From Methylobacterium sp. FF17 (lineage in GTDB: Bacteria; Pseudomonadota; Alphaproteobacteria; Rhizobiales; Beijerinckiaceae), in NCBI RefSeq assembly GCF_025813715.1, contig NZ_CP107532.1:3612001-3676000 (forward strand): a DNA stretch of 64,000 nucleotides, read 5' to 3'. This document shows, one piece after another, positions 40,019 through 49,143 of the stretch (position 1 is the stretch's first letter; every line of letters begins with the position of its first letter). The position numbers and the translations under genes are program-made. Below the pieces are notes generated by a model. That model had not been told where the DNA came from. It did no database searches and saw nothing but the letters and a program-made list of their open reading frames with translations.

Positions 40019-40879
40019 ATGACGGGTTCACTCAAGGGCAAGACGCTGTTCATCACCGGGGCCTCGCGCGGGATCGGCCTCGCCATCGGCCTGAGGGCGG
40101 CGCGGGACGGCGCGAACATCGCCATCGCGGCCAAGACCGACACGCCGCATCCGAAGCTCGAAGGCACCATCCACACCGCCGCCGCCGCCATCGAGGCGGC
40201 CGGGGGCCGGGCCCTGCCGCTGCTGGTGGACGTGCGCGACGAGGCCGGCGTCGCAGGCGCCATCGAGGCCACGGCGGCCACCTTCGGCGGCATCGACATC
40301 GTGGTGAACAACGCGAGCGCGATCTCGCTGACCCGCACGCCCGAGACCGAGATGAAGCGCTTCGACCTGATGCACGGCATCAACACGCGTGGCACCTACA
40401 TGGTCAGCAAGTACGCGATCCCGCATCTGGCCCGGGCCGAAAACCCGCACATCGTGATGCTGTCACCGCCTCTCGACATGGCCGAGAAGTGGTTCGCGCC
40501 GCATCTGGCCTATTCCATCGCCAAGTACGGCATGTCGCTCTGCGTGCTGGGGCTGGCGGGCGAATTGAAGCGCCAGGGCATCGCGGTGAACGCGCTCTGG
40601 CCGCGCACCACCATCGCAACGGCGGCGGTGCAGAACCTCCTCGGCGGGGCGGCGCTGATGCAGGCGAGCCGCACGCCCGAGATCTTGGCGGATGCCGCCC
40701 ATGCGCTCTTCTGCCTGCCCGCCCGCGAGACGACGGGCCGCTTCCTGATCGACGACAGCTTCCTGGCAAAGCAGGGTGTCACGGACTTTTCAAAATACCG
40801 CGTCACACCCGGCATCCCTCTTGCGCCGGACTTCTTCGTGCCGGATGCGAGCACACCGCCTTCCGGGGCCTTCGCCTGA
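40019..40879 (+). CDS. Short-chain dehydrogenase/reductase, HSDL2-like
   Basis: 286 residues. TGASRGIGLAIGLRAARDG, IDIVVNNASAISLT, catalytic YSIAKYG. The N-terminal pattern and AAKTDTPHPKLEGTIHTAA fit the HSDL2-type (hydroxysteroid dehydrogenase-like) subgroup. Strong site GAGGAGG before ATG, 3 bases after the previous gene. Confidence 0.9.
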   Translation: MTGSLKGKTLFITGASRGIGLAIGLRAARDGANIAIAAKTDTPHPKLEGTIHTAAAAIEAAGGRALPLLVDVRDEAGVAGAIEATAATFGGIDIVVNNASAISLTRTPETEMKRFDLMHGINTRGTYMVSKYAIPHLARAENPHIVMLSPPLDMAEKWFAPHLAYSIAKYGMSLCVLGLAGELKRQGIAVNALWPRTTIATAAVQNLLGGAALMQASRTPEILADAAHALFCLPARETTGRFLIDDSFLAKQGVTDFSKYRVTPGIPLAPDFFVPDASTPPSGAFA

Positions 40880-40889
40880 GACATCCCGC

Positions 40890-41894
40890 GTGATCTTCAT
40901 CCACCAGCCGGTCGCCGGCGCCGGGCAGACTCTGCTCGAGCGCCGTTCCCTCGAATTGCAGGAGCCGATCCCCGACGACACCGTCTGGCTCGACATGGTG
41001 CGCCCAAGCCGTGAGGAGGACCTCAAGGTCGAGGTCTTCATGGGCATCTCGGTGCCGACCCGCGAGGAGATGAAGGACATCGAGCCCTCCGAACTCCTCT
41101 ACGTGGAGGACGGGGCGCGCTACATGACCGGCCGGGTGCTGAGCAAGGTCAGCGAGGCGGAAGAGCCGGGGCTTGCCGGCATCACCTTCATCCTGCGCGG
41201 CAACCGCCTCGTGACGGTGCGCTACGAGGAGCCGCAGGCCTTCCGGATGTATACGCAGCGGGCCGGGCGCTCGACCGGCAACGGTCCCTCCGCCATCCCC
41301 TCCGGCGAGACCATCCTGGCGGGCCTCATCGAGACGGTGATCGACCGGGCGGCCGACGTGCTCCAGCTCCAGGGCGAGCGCATCGACCGGTTGTCGGGCA
41401 AGATCTTCGAGGAGAAGGAGGACCCGGGCGCCCGCAACACGGCCCTGCAGGACACGCTGCGGGCGCTCGGACGCCACGGCGACCTCATCTCGAAGCAGCG
41501 CGAGAGCCTCGTCTCCATGGAGCGCATCCTGCTCTCCCTCTCGGCGACCTATCGCACCGCGAAGGCCCCGCGCGAACTACGCGAGGACGTGCGCTCGACC
41601 TTGCGCGATCTGCAATCGCTGGAGGAACACGCGACCTTCCTGTCCTCGAAGATCCAGTTCCTGCTCGACGCCACCCTCGGGCTCGTGAACCTCGAGCAGA
41701 ACAACATCATCAAGTTGTTCTCGGTCATGGCGGTGGTCTTCATGCCGCCGACCCTGATCGCTTCGATCTACGGCATGAACTTCAAGGCGATGCCGGAGCT
41801 CGACTGGGGGTTCGGCTATCCCATGGCGGTGGTCATGATGGTTGTGGCGGCCGTCCTGCCTTACGTATTCTTCCGATGGAAGAAGTGGCTGTAG
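40890..41894 (+). CDS. corA: CorA-family magnesium/cobalt transporter
   Basis: 334 residues, inner membrane. An N-terminal cytoplasmic funnel, a long helix (about 150-270), and two C-terminal membrane segments with the selectivity motif YGMNFKAMPEL. It ends with a basic tail FFRWKKWL. Starts at GTG 40890, 10 bases after the SDR stop; the reading frame upstream of it has no support. Confidence 0.94.
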   Translation: MIFIHQPVAGAGQTLLERRSLELQEPIPDDTVWLDMVRPSREEDLKVEVFMGISVPTREEMKDIEPSELLYVEDGARYMTGRVLSKVSEAEEPGLAGITFILRGNRLVTVRYEEPQAFRMYTQRAGRSTGNGPSAIPSGETILAGLIETVIDRAADVLQLQGERIDRLSGKIFEEKEDPGARNTALQDTLRALGRHGDLISKQRESLVSMERILLSLSATYRTAKAPRELREDVRSTLRDLQSLEEHATFLSSKIQFLLDATLGLVNLEQNNIIKLFSVMAVVFMPPTLIASIYGMNFKAMPELDWGFGYPMAVVMMVVAAVLPYVFFRWKKWL

Positions 41895-41987
41895 CGAGTA
41901 TTCGATGCATCCCGTTAAGGATCGCGAGGCAGTGTAACGCCGCGCAACGTCGCCCGGTTGGCGGGCGCACGTTTCCGGAGCGGTTCA

Positions 41988-43673
41988 ATGACCCTGAAGA
42001 CAACAACCATCCGAACCCGGCTGGTTGCCAGCTTCTCTCTCATGACGATGTTCATCTTGGCAATCGGTTGGCTCGGGATCTCGGGCATGGACCGGATGAA
42101 CGTTCTACTATCCGACGTTCAGACCAACTGGCTTCCAAGTGTCCGCACCAGCGGGCGCATCGACACGGCGCTCGCCCGCTACACCACGAGCCTCCTGCGG
42201 GCGACCCAGACGGCGGATGCGGGCGATCTGGCCAAGATCGAGGCCGATATCGGCAAGCGGCGCGCGCAGGTCGAGACCCTCACCGAGGCCTACCGGCCGC
42301 TGATCAGTTCCGAGGCCGAGCGCACCGAATACGAGGCGTTTCGCCGGGCGGCGACCCGCTTCTTCGCGGTCGCCGACGGCATCCTCGTGAAGGCCCGTAC
42401 CGGCGGACCGCAAGCCTACGGCCTCTACCTGTCCGAGGCCGTCGAGCCGCGCCGCCAGGCCTCCACTGCCCTGGAGAAGCTCATCGAGATCAACGATGCG
42501 GGCGCCGCGCGCGCCGAGGCCGATGGTCTCGCCCTCACCGCAGGCACGAAGGCGATCGCGCTGGCATCACTCGCCGCGGCGGTCGGCCTCGCAGTCCTCC
42601 TCGCGCTGTTCATCGTGCGCAGCATCGCACGCGGCATCGATTCCGTGGTGAATCCGATGACCCGCCTGACGATGGGCGACCTCGACGTCACGATCCCGCA
42701 CCAGGGTACCGGCACCGAGATCGGCCGGATCGCGGATGCCGTGCAGCGCTTCAAGGACGACCTCACGCGGATGAAGCAGATGGAGGCCGAGACAGAGCGC
42801 GCGCGCGCGGGAGCCCAGGCCCAGCGGCAGCAGACCATGCGGGAAATGGCGGAAGGGTTCGAGCGCGTCGTCGGCGGCATCGTCGAGTCTGTCGGTCGGG
42901 CCGCAGCGGAACTGCAGGCCACCGCCCAGGCCATGAGTGGAACCGCGAGCGAGACGGCGCGCCAGTCCGTTTCGGTCGCCGCCGCCGCCGAGGAGGCCGC
43001 CTCCAATGTCGAGACGGTGGCGGCGGCCTCGGAGGAACTCGGCTCGTCCGTCCAGGAGATCGGCCGGCAGGTGCAGGGTTCGGCCGAACTCGCCGGGGCG
43101 GCGGTGCGCGAGGCGAGCGCCACCGCGGACCTCGTGCAGGAACTCAGCGGCGCCACCGCGCGCATCGGCGACGTGGTCAAGCTGATCTCCGACATCGCCG
43201 GGCAGACGAACCTGCTGGCGCTCAACGCCACGATCGAGGCGGCGCGGGCCGGCGAGGCCGGCCGAGGCTTCGCGGTGGTCGCCACCGAGGTCAAGGAGTT
43301 GGCGGGTCAGACGGCACGGGCCACCGACGAGATCGGTACGCAGATCGGCCGCATCCAGGGTGCCACGGCCGAAAGCGTGCGTGCCATCGCGGCGATCCGT
43401 GGGCGCATCGGCGAGATCAGCACGGTCGCGACGTCGATCGCGGCGGCGGTGGAGGAGCAGGGCGCGGCGACGCAGGAGATCGTTCGCAACGTCGCCCAGG
43501 CCGCCACCGGCACGGGTGAGGTGACGGCCAACATCGCGGGCGTGGCCAGTGCCGCCGAGGAGACGGGCGCCGCCGCCGCGCAGGTCCTGGCCTCGGCCTC
43601 GGAGTTGTCGCGCCAGTCGGCACATCTCGGCCACGAGGTCGAGCGCTTCCTCGTCGGCGTACGCGCCGCCTGA
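41988..43673 (+). CDS. Methyl-accepting chemotaxis protein (4-helix-bundle sensor)
   Basis: 561 residues, the same length and layout as the receptor at 5798. TM1 (about 12-32), a helical periplasmic sensor with [22 protein letters not shown]2 (about 192-215), HAMP, and a signalling domain with [22 protein letters not shown]-terminus [15 protein letters not shown] lies 7 bases before ATG. Ligand unknown. Confidence 0.95.
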   Translation: MTLKTTTIRTRLVASFSLMTMFILAIGWLGISGMDRMNVLLSDVQTNWLPSVRTSGRIDTALARYTTSLLRATQTADAGDLAKIEADIGKRRAQVETLTEAYRPLISSEAERTEYEAFRRAATRFFAVADGILVKARTGGPQAYGLYLSEAVEPRRQASTALEKLIEINDAGAARAEADGLALTAGTKAIALASLAAAVGLAVLLALFIVRSIARGIDSVVNPMTRLTMGDLDVTIPHQGTGTEIGRIADAVQRFKDDLTRMKQMEAETERARAGAQAQRQQTMREMAEGFERVVGGIVESVGRAAAELQATAQAMSGTASETARQSVSVAAAAEEAASNVETVAAASEELGSSVQEIGRQVQGSAELAGAAVREASATADLVQELSGATARIGDVVKLISDIAGQTNLLALNATIEAARAGEAGRGFAVVATEVKELAGQTARATDEIGTQIGRIQGATAESVRAIAAIRGRIGEISTVATSIAAAVEEQGAATQEIVRNVAQAATGTGEVTANIAGVASAAEETGAAAAQVLASASELSRQSAHLGHEVERFLVGVRAA

Positions 43674-43735
43674 AGGCGGCCGGGCTTCCTCCGCCGGGGC
43701 TTGCCCGGCGGACGGGGATGCGGAATCGTCCGGCC

Positions 43736-44500
43736 ATGTGTGGACGCTTCTTCATCGCTCAGGCGCCTGAGATCTTCCGGGCCTTCTACGGCTACCCGGA
43801 GGTCCCGAACTTCCCGCCGCGCTACAACGTGGCCCCGACTCAGCCCGTGCCGGTGGTGCTCTCCGAAGGGGGCCGGCGCCAGTTCCGGCTGGTGCGCTGG
43901 GGCCTGTGGCCGAGCTGGGTCAAGGATCCGAAGGACTTTCCCCTCGTGATCAACGCCCGGGTCGAGACGCTGCGCGAGAAGCCGACCTTCCGCGGCGCCC
44001 TGCGCCACCGCCGCTGCGTCTTCCTGGCCGACGGCTTCTACGAGTGGCGGCGGGAGGGCAGAGGCAAAACGGCCACGAAGACCCCCTTCATGATCCGCCG
44101 CGCCGACCGGGCGCCGATGGCGCTGGCTGGTTTGTGGGAGAACTGGCTCGGTGCGGACGGCTCGGAGGTGGACACGGCGGCCATCGTCACCACGGACGCC
44201 AACGGCGTCATGGCGGCGGTGCATGATCGGATGCCCGCGATCCTCTCGCCCGATCAGATCGAATCCTGGCTCGACACGCGCAGCGTGGAACCGGACGCGG
44301 CGACGGGGCTCTGCCGTCCATGTCCGGAGGACTGGCTGACCCTGGATCCGGTCTCCCCACGGGTCAACAATGCCCGTGTCGACGAACCGGACCTGATCGA
44401 ACCCCTGGATACCCCGCGCCGGGGCGATGCCGAGGTGGACCGCCCGCCGGCCGAGCAGCCGCGTTCCAGCGACGAGGACGCCCAGGGCGCCCTGTTCTGA
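43736..44500 (+). CDS. HMCES/YedK family DNA-protein crosslink repair protein
   Basis: 254 residues of the SRAP family. Cys2, exposed after Met removal (MCGRFF), forms a thiazolidine crosslink with abasic sites in single-stranded DNA. Supporting residues: Asn/Arg in INARVET, Glu in GFYEWRR, His in HDRMP. The C-terminal 45 residues are acidic and probably disordered. It shields abasic sites during replication. No LexA box is visible here. Confidence 0.93.
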   Translation: MCGRFFIAQAPEIFRAFYGYPEVPNFPPRYNVAPTQPVPVVLSEGGRRQFRLVRWGLWPSWVKDPKDFPLVINARVETLREKPTFRGALRHRRCVFLADGFYEWRREGRGKTATKTPFMIRRADRAPMALAGLWENWLGADGSEVDTAAIVTTDANGVMAAVHDRMPAILSPDQIESWLDTRSVEPDAATGLCRPCPEDWLTLDPVSPRVNNARVDEPDLIEPLDTPRRGDAEVDRPPAEQPRSSDEDAQGALF

Positions 44501-44639
44501 TTACCGGGCCCCGGCGACCCGCTCGTGTTACGCGCGCTCCGGGTTTCACGCCGCGCATCGTGCATTTTTGCGTTGCAACGAAAGTCGGGCCTCGCTCGTT
44601 CAGGACAGGCAACACCAACCCGAAAACGGGAGACCCGCC

Positions 44640-45254
44640 ATGTCCATTCTGAACCCGCTCCGCCTCGCCGCCGCCGCGAGCCTGCTTGCCCTGACGACCG
44701 GGCTGGCCAGCGCCCAGAACCCTGACCTGACCAAGAACCCCGAGAACACCGGCCGGGCGCCGACCGCCACCGAGGCGACCAAGAAGGACGACAACCTCAA
44801 GGAGTGGCAGGTCGCGAAATCCGCCAAGACCAGCCTCGCCCAGGCGATCGCCACGGCCGAGGGCAAGGGTGAGGAGAAGGGTGGCCGCGCCATCGACGCC
44901 GACTTCGAGAAGGCCGACGGCAAGAACCCGGCGCATTACGCGATCAAGGTGGTCTATCCGAGCGGAAAGCTCGTCGAGTACGGCATCAACGCCGATACGA
45001 ACGAGCTCTACAAGACCGAGAATCAGCCGATCGAGCGCTACTTCACCCGCCTGAAGCCGGCCGACTTCCAGACCGCAAAGGTCTCCCTCAAGGACGCCAT
45101 CGCCCTCGCCGAGCAGAAGCTTCCGGGCGGCAAGGCGTACGAGGCCGAGGTCGAGCGCGAGGGCAAGGCGGTCGAGTACGAGATCAAGGTCGCCCTCATG
45201 GACCGTGAGCAGGAGATCAAGATCGGTCCGGACGGTGTGGTGAAGAACGACTGA
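44640..45254 (+). CDS. Periplasmic PepSY-domain protein
   Basis: 204 residues: signal peptide ending ASAQ, then two PepSY-like repeats (TSLAQAIATAEGKG and VSLKDAIALAEQKLPG, each followed by a beta-sheet with YAIKVVYPSGK and YEIKVALMDR). PepSY domains often inhibit proteases or bind peptides; here role unknown. GGGAG lies 7 bases before ATG. A terminator follows. Confidence 0.88.
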   Translation: MSILNPLRLAAAASLLALTTGLASAQNPDLTKNPENTGRAPTATEATKKDDNLKEWQVAKSAKTSLAQAIATAEGKGEEKGGRAIDADFEKADGKNPAHYAIKVVYPSGKLVEYGINADTNELYKTENQPIERYFTRLKPADFQTAKVSLKDAIALAEQKLPGGKAYEAEVEREGKAVEYEIKVALMDREQEIKIGPDGVVKND

Positions 45255-45274
45255 GCCGTCGATCCATCGAATGG

Positions 45275-45302
45275 GGGCGTTCCGCGTCGCGGGACGCCCT
45301 TT
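45275..45302 (+). terminator. Intrinsic terminator of PepSY gene
   Basis: 10-bp stem with one G-T pair (45275-45284 with 45290-45299) and a five-base loop, followed by TTT. Confidence 0.75.
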
Positions 45303-45374
45303 CGTATTGCGTCTCGGGTCCAAAGGCCGCATCGCTTCCCCAAGCCGGTGCGTGACCGGAAGGGTAGGGGCACC

Positions 45375-45578
45375 ATGACGCCGGACGAGATCGACAACAT
45401 GAACCGGGCCCGGGCCAGTCTGGCCCGTCAGCGCAGCGCGCTCGCCCGCCGCATCGGCGCCAGCGATGTCGCCGCGCCCTCGGCAGCCGAGGATCTCACC
45501 CGCATTCTCCTAGCCATCGAGGCCGTCGATCGTGCGCTCGTGGATGCCGGCCGGCCCTACGTGCCGTCCGAGATCTGA
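45375..45578 (+). CDS. Unknown small protein
   Basis: 67 residues, helical and charged (NMNRARASLARQRSALARRIG, LTRILLAIEAVDRALVDAG). AGGGG precedes the ATG at 45375. Just upstream of the PhnA-like gene (12 bases), probably one transcript. No family recognised. Confidence 0.6.
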   Translation: MTPDEIDNMNRARASLARQRSALARRIGASDVAAPSAAEDLTRILLAIEAVDRALVDAGRPYVPSEI

Positions 45579-45590
45579 GGGACCGACTCC

Positions 45591-45806
45591 ATGGACGAGA
45601 CCCGGGATGCCAACGGAACGAAGCTCGCCGATGGCGATTCGGTGACGCTGATCAAGGACCTGAAGGTGAAGGGCACCTCGACCACGCTGAAGCGGGGCAC
45701 GCTGGTCAAGAACATCCGCCTGACCGGCGACCCGGAGGAGATCGAGTGCAACGCCCCCTCGGTGAAGGGGCTGGTGCTGAAGACCCAGTTCCTCAAGAAG
45801 GCCTGA
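45591..45806 (+). CDS. PhnA/YjdM-domain protein
   Basis: 71 residues, the C-terminal YjdM/PhnA domain alone: ANGTKLADGDSVTLIKDL, LKRGTLVKNIRL, KGLVLKTQFLKK. The zinc-ribbon of full-length YjdM is missing. Historically linked to alkylphosphonate use but the role is unclear. GAGGGA lies 8 bases before ATG. Confidence 0.88.
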   Translation: MDETRDANGTKLADGDSVTLIKDLKVKGTSTTLKRGTLVKNIRLTGDPEEIECNAPSVKGLVLKTQFLKKA

Positions 45807-45837
45807 GCCTCCGCCGCCGACCAACGTCGGGCGCGGA

Positions 45838-46092
45838 TCAGTCGTCGGTGACGCTGGACGGCCGGATCGGCGAGCGCGTGAGCGAACGGATCGAGCGCAG
45901 CGGGCGGCCGGACTTCTCGGCGATCACGCGGTCCTGCTCCTCGATGAGCTGGCGAGCCGGCTCATCGCCATCGAGCCCGCCGAGGATCTCCATCGGCACG
46001 CGCCGGTTCGAAGCACGGGACTCGTCTTCGTAGAGGACATCGAACAGGACTGAACCGCGTTCCTGCGGTTTCGACTTGGTACGCTTGGCCAT
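45838..46092 (-). CDS. Conserved Hyphomicrobiales protein of unknown function
   Basis: 84 residues: MAKRTKSKPQERGSVLFDVL start, then YEDESRASNRRVPMEILGG and an acidic helix ARQLIEEQDRVIAEKSG. I recall similar short proteins in Methylobacterium and Bradyrhizobium. Weak ribosome site. Converges on the PhnA-like gene. Confidence 0.6.
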   Translation of the reverse strand: MAKRTKSKPQERGSVLFDVLYEDESRASNRRVPMEILGGLDGDEPARQLIEEQDRVIAEKSGRPLRSIRSLTRSPIRPSSVTDD

Positions 46093-46367
46093 GACGGGTT
46101 GATGCTCGAACTGGAAAGGCGGGTGGAAAAATGCGGACGGCCACCGATGCGGGCGTGGCGGGTGCGCGTACATCCGGCGTCACCCTGGCCCTGCATCGTG
46201 GCCGTCTCCGATCGAGCGACACGGGTCGCGATCGGCTAAGCATGTAGATGGTGTCGGGCCGCCCTTTTGGCAACCCAGGCCGCGCCCCGCAGGGCCGGCT
46301 GTCGCCGAACCAACAGGTCTGGCACGATGCGTGCGCCGCTGCGCAGCGGATCAAGATCGGGGGCCGC

Positions 46368-48176
46368 ATGACCGAGACGCGAACGCTGACGCGCTTTTCC
46401 GTACAACCCCTGAGCCGGGTGACACGGCACCTGGCGGCTGTGGCTTCGGGACGGGCGGAGCCCGAACTGGTGATCACCGGCGCACGCCTGCTCTCGACCT
46501 ATTCCGAGCGTATCCTGACCGACCGCGAGGTCTGGATCGCGGGAGGGCGCATCGCGGCGGTCCGCCCCGCGGGCGCGTACCGGGGGAGCGCGCCGCGCCA
46601 CGACGGGCGTGGCGGGCTGCTCGCGCCCGGCCTCGTCGACCCGCACCTGCACATCGAAAGTAGCATGGTCACGGCCTGTGCCTACGCGGAGGCCGCGCTC
46701 CTGAACGGCACCACCACCATCGTCTGCGACAGCCACGAGATCGGCAACGTCCTCGACCGGGACGGCATCGCCTGGATGCTGGAGGACGCTCGGGAGGCGC
46801 CGCTGAACATCTACCTGACCGTCCCCAGCACCGTTCCGGCCACCTCGCCGGACCTCGAGACCGCCGGCGGCGACCTCGACGCGGGTAAGATCGCGGCCCT
46901 GTTCGATGCCTGGCCGGAGGCGATCGGGCTCGGAGAGAAGATGGATTTCGTCGCCGTCTGCCAGGGCGATCCACGGGCGCACGCCATCATCGCGGCGGCC
47001 CTCGAACGCAGACGCCCGGTCTCCGGGCATATCTACGGACGCGACTTCGTGGCGGCATACGCCGCGAGCGGCGTCACCGACACGCACGAGGCGATCGACC
47101 GCGACATCGCGGACGACCTCCTCGAAGCCGGCCTGTGGATCTACCTGCGCGGTGGCCCACCGACGACCCCCTGGCACAGCCTGCCGAAGGCGATCGGGAC
47201 CATCCTCGACTACGGTGCCGCCGCCAAGCGTGTGTGCGTCTGTACGGACGACCGTGACGCGCAGGATCTCCTCGCTTTCGGCCTCGACTGGGTCGTACGC
47301 GAGGCGGTCCGCATGGGCATCCCGAAGGCACAGGCCTGGTCGATGGGCTCGCTGCATCCCGCGACCCGCTACGCGCTCGACGGCGAGATCGGCGGTTTCG
47401 GCGGTGGCCGTCGCGCCGACCTCGTCCTCCTCGACGACGATCTCGTGCCGCAATCGACCTGGTACGGCGGCACGCTCGTGGTGGAGAACCGGGCGATCAC
47501 GCCGGTCCTGGATGAAGCGCTGTCCCGCCCCTATCGCTACCCGCCGCCCGCTTACGCCACGCTCCACCTGCCCACCCCGTTGCCGGCGCTCATCCCCGAC
47601 CTGCCGACCGGTCCGTGCCGGGTCAACGCGATCCGCACCACGCTCCCGGGCATCGAGCTCACCCACGAGATCGTCGACCTCGATCCCGATCCCGACTGGG
47701 CCACGACGCTCGCCGCGAATGACCTCTGCTTCGTCACTGTGCTGGAGCGGCATGGCGGGGCGGGAAACGTGGCCCACGGCCTGCTGCGGGCCTTCGGGCT
47801 CAAGCGCGGAGCGGTGGCCAGCAGCGTCGGGCACGATTCGCACAATATCATCGTCGCGGGCCTGAACCCGGAGGATATGCGCGTCGCCCTCGATGCCCTG
47901 CAAGCGATCCAGGGGGGCGTCTGCGTGGTGGAGGACGGCGCCGTGGTCGCCCTGGTGCCGCTGCCGGTGGCGGGCCTGCTCTCCGACAAGCGCGTCACCG
48001 TGGTGGCCGAGGAGGTGCGGGTGCTGAAGGAAGCCTGGACGCGGGCGGGCTGCACCATTCCCTATATGGGCTTCAACCTGATCCCGCTCTCGGTCATTCC
48101 GGAGATCCGCATCACCGACAAGGGCCTCGTGCTCGTGCCCGGCATGCGGATCGTGCCCCTGTTCGAGGCCGCCTGA
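46368..48176 (+). CDS. ade: Adenine deaminase
   Basis: 602 residues of the AdeC family: adenine to hypoxanthine plus ammonia in purine salvage. Metal-binding start DPHLHIESS, second His in VSGHIYGRD (the usual GHAPG here is GHIYG, as I recall in Hyphomicrobiales enzymes), [21 protein letters not shown], and the C-terminal GLLSDKRV segment. The ATG at 46368 follows GGGGG. An EcfG promoter for a possible sRNA begins 19 bases after its stop. Confidence 0.92.
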   Translation: MTETRTLTRFSVQPLSRVTRHLAAVASGRAEPELVITGARLLSTYSERILTDREVWIAGGRIAAVRPAGAYRGSAPRHDGRGGLLAPGLVDPHLHIESSMVTACAYAEAALLNGTTTIVCDSHEIGNVLDRDGIAWMLEDAREAPLNIYLTVPSTVPATSPDLETAGGDLDAGKIAALFDAWPEAIGLGEKMDFVAVCQGDPRAHAIIAAALERRRPVSGHIYGRDFVAAYAASGVTDTHEAIDRDIADDLLEAGLWIYLRGGPPTTPWHSLPKAIGTILDYGAAAKRVCVCTDDRDAQDLLAFGLDWVVREAVRMGIPKAQAWSMGSLHPATRYALDGEIGGFGGGRRADLVLLDDDLVPQSTWYGGTLVVENRAITPVLDEALSRPYRYPPPAYATLHLPTPLPALIPDLPTGPCRVNAIRTTLPGIELTHEIVDLDPDPDWATTLAANDLCFVTVLERHGGAGNVAHGLLRAFGLKRGAVASSVGHDSHNIIVAGLNPEDMRVALDALQAIQGGVCVVEDGAVVALVPLPVAGLLSDKRVTVVAEEVRVLKEAWTRAGCTIPYMGFNLIPLSVIPEIRITDKGLVLVPGMRIVPLFEAA

Positions 48177-48195
48177 AAGGGACGAAACCTCGGCG

Positions 48196-48220
48196 GGAAC
48201 CTTTGCCGGACGCACCCGTT
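48196..48220 (+). promoter_or_regulatory. EcfG promoter of candidate sRNA 3
   Basis: GGAAC (48196-48200), 16 bases, CGTT (48217-48220). Terminator at 48265-48303 follows with no coding region between. Confidence 0.8.
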
Positions 48221-48226
48221 ATCGGG

Positions 48227-48303
48227 CAGGTCTCAACAGCCTCTCGATCCTCCCAAGCTTAGATCAGCCTGCCTGCCGAGACCGGCGAGCGGGCTGTTTT
48301 TTT
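48227..48303 (+). ncRNA. Candidate general-stress small RNA 3
   Basis: About 77 nt between an exact EcfG promoter and an intrinsic terminator; no ATG. It has an unpaired CCTCCC (48249-48254), complementary to a Shine-Dalgarno sequence. GGTCTC (48229-48234) is complementary to GAGACC (48278-48283) in the terminator loop region, so an alternative fold is possible. Its sequence is unlike candidates 1 and 2 apart from the C-rich element and layout. Confidence 0.65.
48265..48303 (+). terminator. Intrinsic terminator of candidate sRNA 3
   Basis: Stem 48265-48278 with 48283-48296 (12 Watson-Crick or G-T pairs above and below one C-A mismatch), loop AGAC, then seven T. Confidence 0.88.
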
Positions 48304-48370
48304 GGGCCACGGACCGCCGTTCTCCGCGCTGGGGAACGGGCGGATCAAAGTTCTGTCCCGGAGTCGCGTC

Positions 48371-48556
48371 ATGCGCAGCCTGCTCACCCTCATCATCGTC
48401 GGCGCGATCGCGTTCGTGCTCGTCGGCATGTACGTGGCCCCCTCTCAGCCGGAGCTCCGGACCTGGTACCTGCGCAACGCCTGCGAGCACCTCGACAAGG
48501 CCACGCCGCAGATCTGCGCCCCGATGCGCCGGGCCGAGTCGGGTACGCCGACCTGA
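48371..48556 (+). CDS. Small membrane-anchored protein of unknown function
   Basis: 61 residues: one membrane segment (LLTLIIVGAIAFVLVGMYVA) and a short extracytoplasmic tail with two Cys (NACEHLDK, QICAPM) that could form a disulfide. GGAG lies 7 bases before ATG. It overlaps the next frame at CTGA. Confidence 0.65.
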   Translation: MRSLLTLIIVGAIAFVLVGMYVAPSQPELRTWYLRNACEHLDKATPQICAPMRRAESGTPT

Positions 48557-48846
48557 GTCCCGCCGGCCGCACCTTCGACTGGTTCTTTCGCGATCGCAGC
48601 ACCGGCGCGATCGTGATCGGCCAGTTCCCGAATGCACCGCTCCTGATCTTCGCCGCCTGCGCCGCCCTCGACTGGATCGTCGGGCCGGGCGGGCGCATCG
48701 GCGAAGCGCTTCGCCTGATCGGTGCCGTCGCCCTGGCCTACTGGGCCTTCGACGAACTCCGGCGCGGCGTGAATCCCTGGCGGCGCTGCCTCGGCGCCGC
48801 GGTACTGGCCGGGCTCGCCTGGAGGTTTGCGGGTTCCCTGTCGTGA
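48553..48846 (+). CDS. Membrane protein of unknown function, non-ATG start
   Basis: About 97 residues. Two or three membrane segments (LLIFAACAALDWIVGPGG, LIGAVALAYWAFDEL, LGAAVLAGLAWRFAG) follow a segment TFDWFFRDRSTGAIVIGQFPN that has the look of a conserved start. No ATG or GTG opens the frame before that segment; the only GTG (48613) cuts it off. A CTG at 48553 overlapping the upstream TGA is the likeliest start, implying coupling to the preceding gene. Confidence 0.6.
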   Translation: MSPAGRTFDWFFRDRSTGAIVIGQFPNAPLLIFAACAALDWIVGPGGRIGEALRLIGAVALAYWAFDELRRGVNPWRRCLGAAVLAGLAWRFAGSLS

Positions 48847-48934
48847 TCCCGCAAACCGTGCAGGGGCGGCTTGCGGAGTAGCCAGGGTTGCCTATCATCG
48901 AGCTCGCGCGAGAACGCGCGGGAGTGGCGGGCAG

Positions 48935-49087
48935 ATGACATTCTTCATCGGAATAGCCGGACCCTGGCTCGTCGTAGCGACGCTGGCGCTTCTGTCACTG
49001 AATCGCGAGCGCGAGCTTGCCGCGCAGCCGGCGGCCTCCGCCGGTGCGTCGTCGGAGAGCGTTGCCCGAAGCGCCTACCTCGCCTAA
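48935..49087 (+). CDS. Possible small membrane protein
   Basis: 50 residues: one membrane segment (FFIGIAGPWLVVATLALLSL) then a charged and Ala/Ser-rich tail. Ribosome-site match is modest (GGAG 10 bases upstream). No family recognised; it may not be a real gene. Confidence 0.45.
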   Translation: MTFFIGIAGPWLVVATLALLSLNRERELAAQPAASAGASSESVARSAYLA

Positions 49088-49093
49088 CTCGCA

Positions 49094-49135
49094 TCTCATC
49101 TTGGAAAGGCCTGACGGTTCGCCGCCGGGATGAGA
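49094..49135 (+). promoter_or_regulatory. Inverted repeat covering the ctaA ribosome site
   Basis: TCTCATC (49094-49100) pairs with GATGAGA (49129-49135). The right arm overlaps the GAGAGG ribosome site of ctaA (start GTG 49144), so the leader could fold to hide it. No known RNA family is recognised. Confidence 0.35.
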
Positions 49136-49143
49136 GGTCCGAC

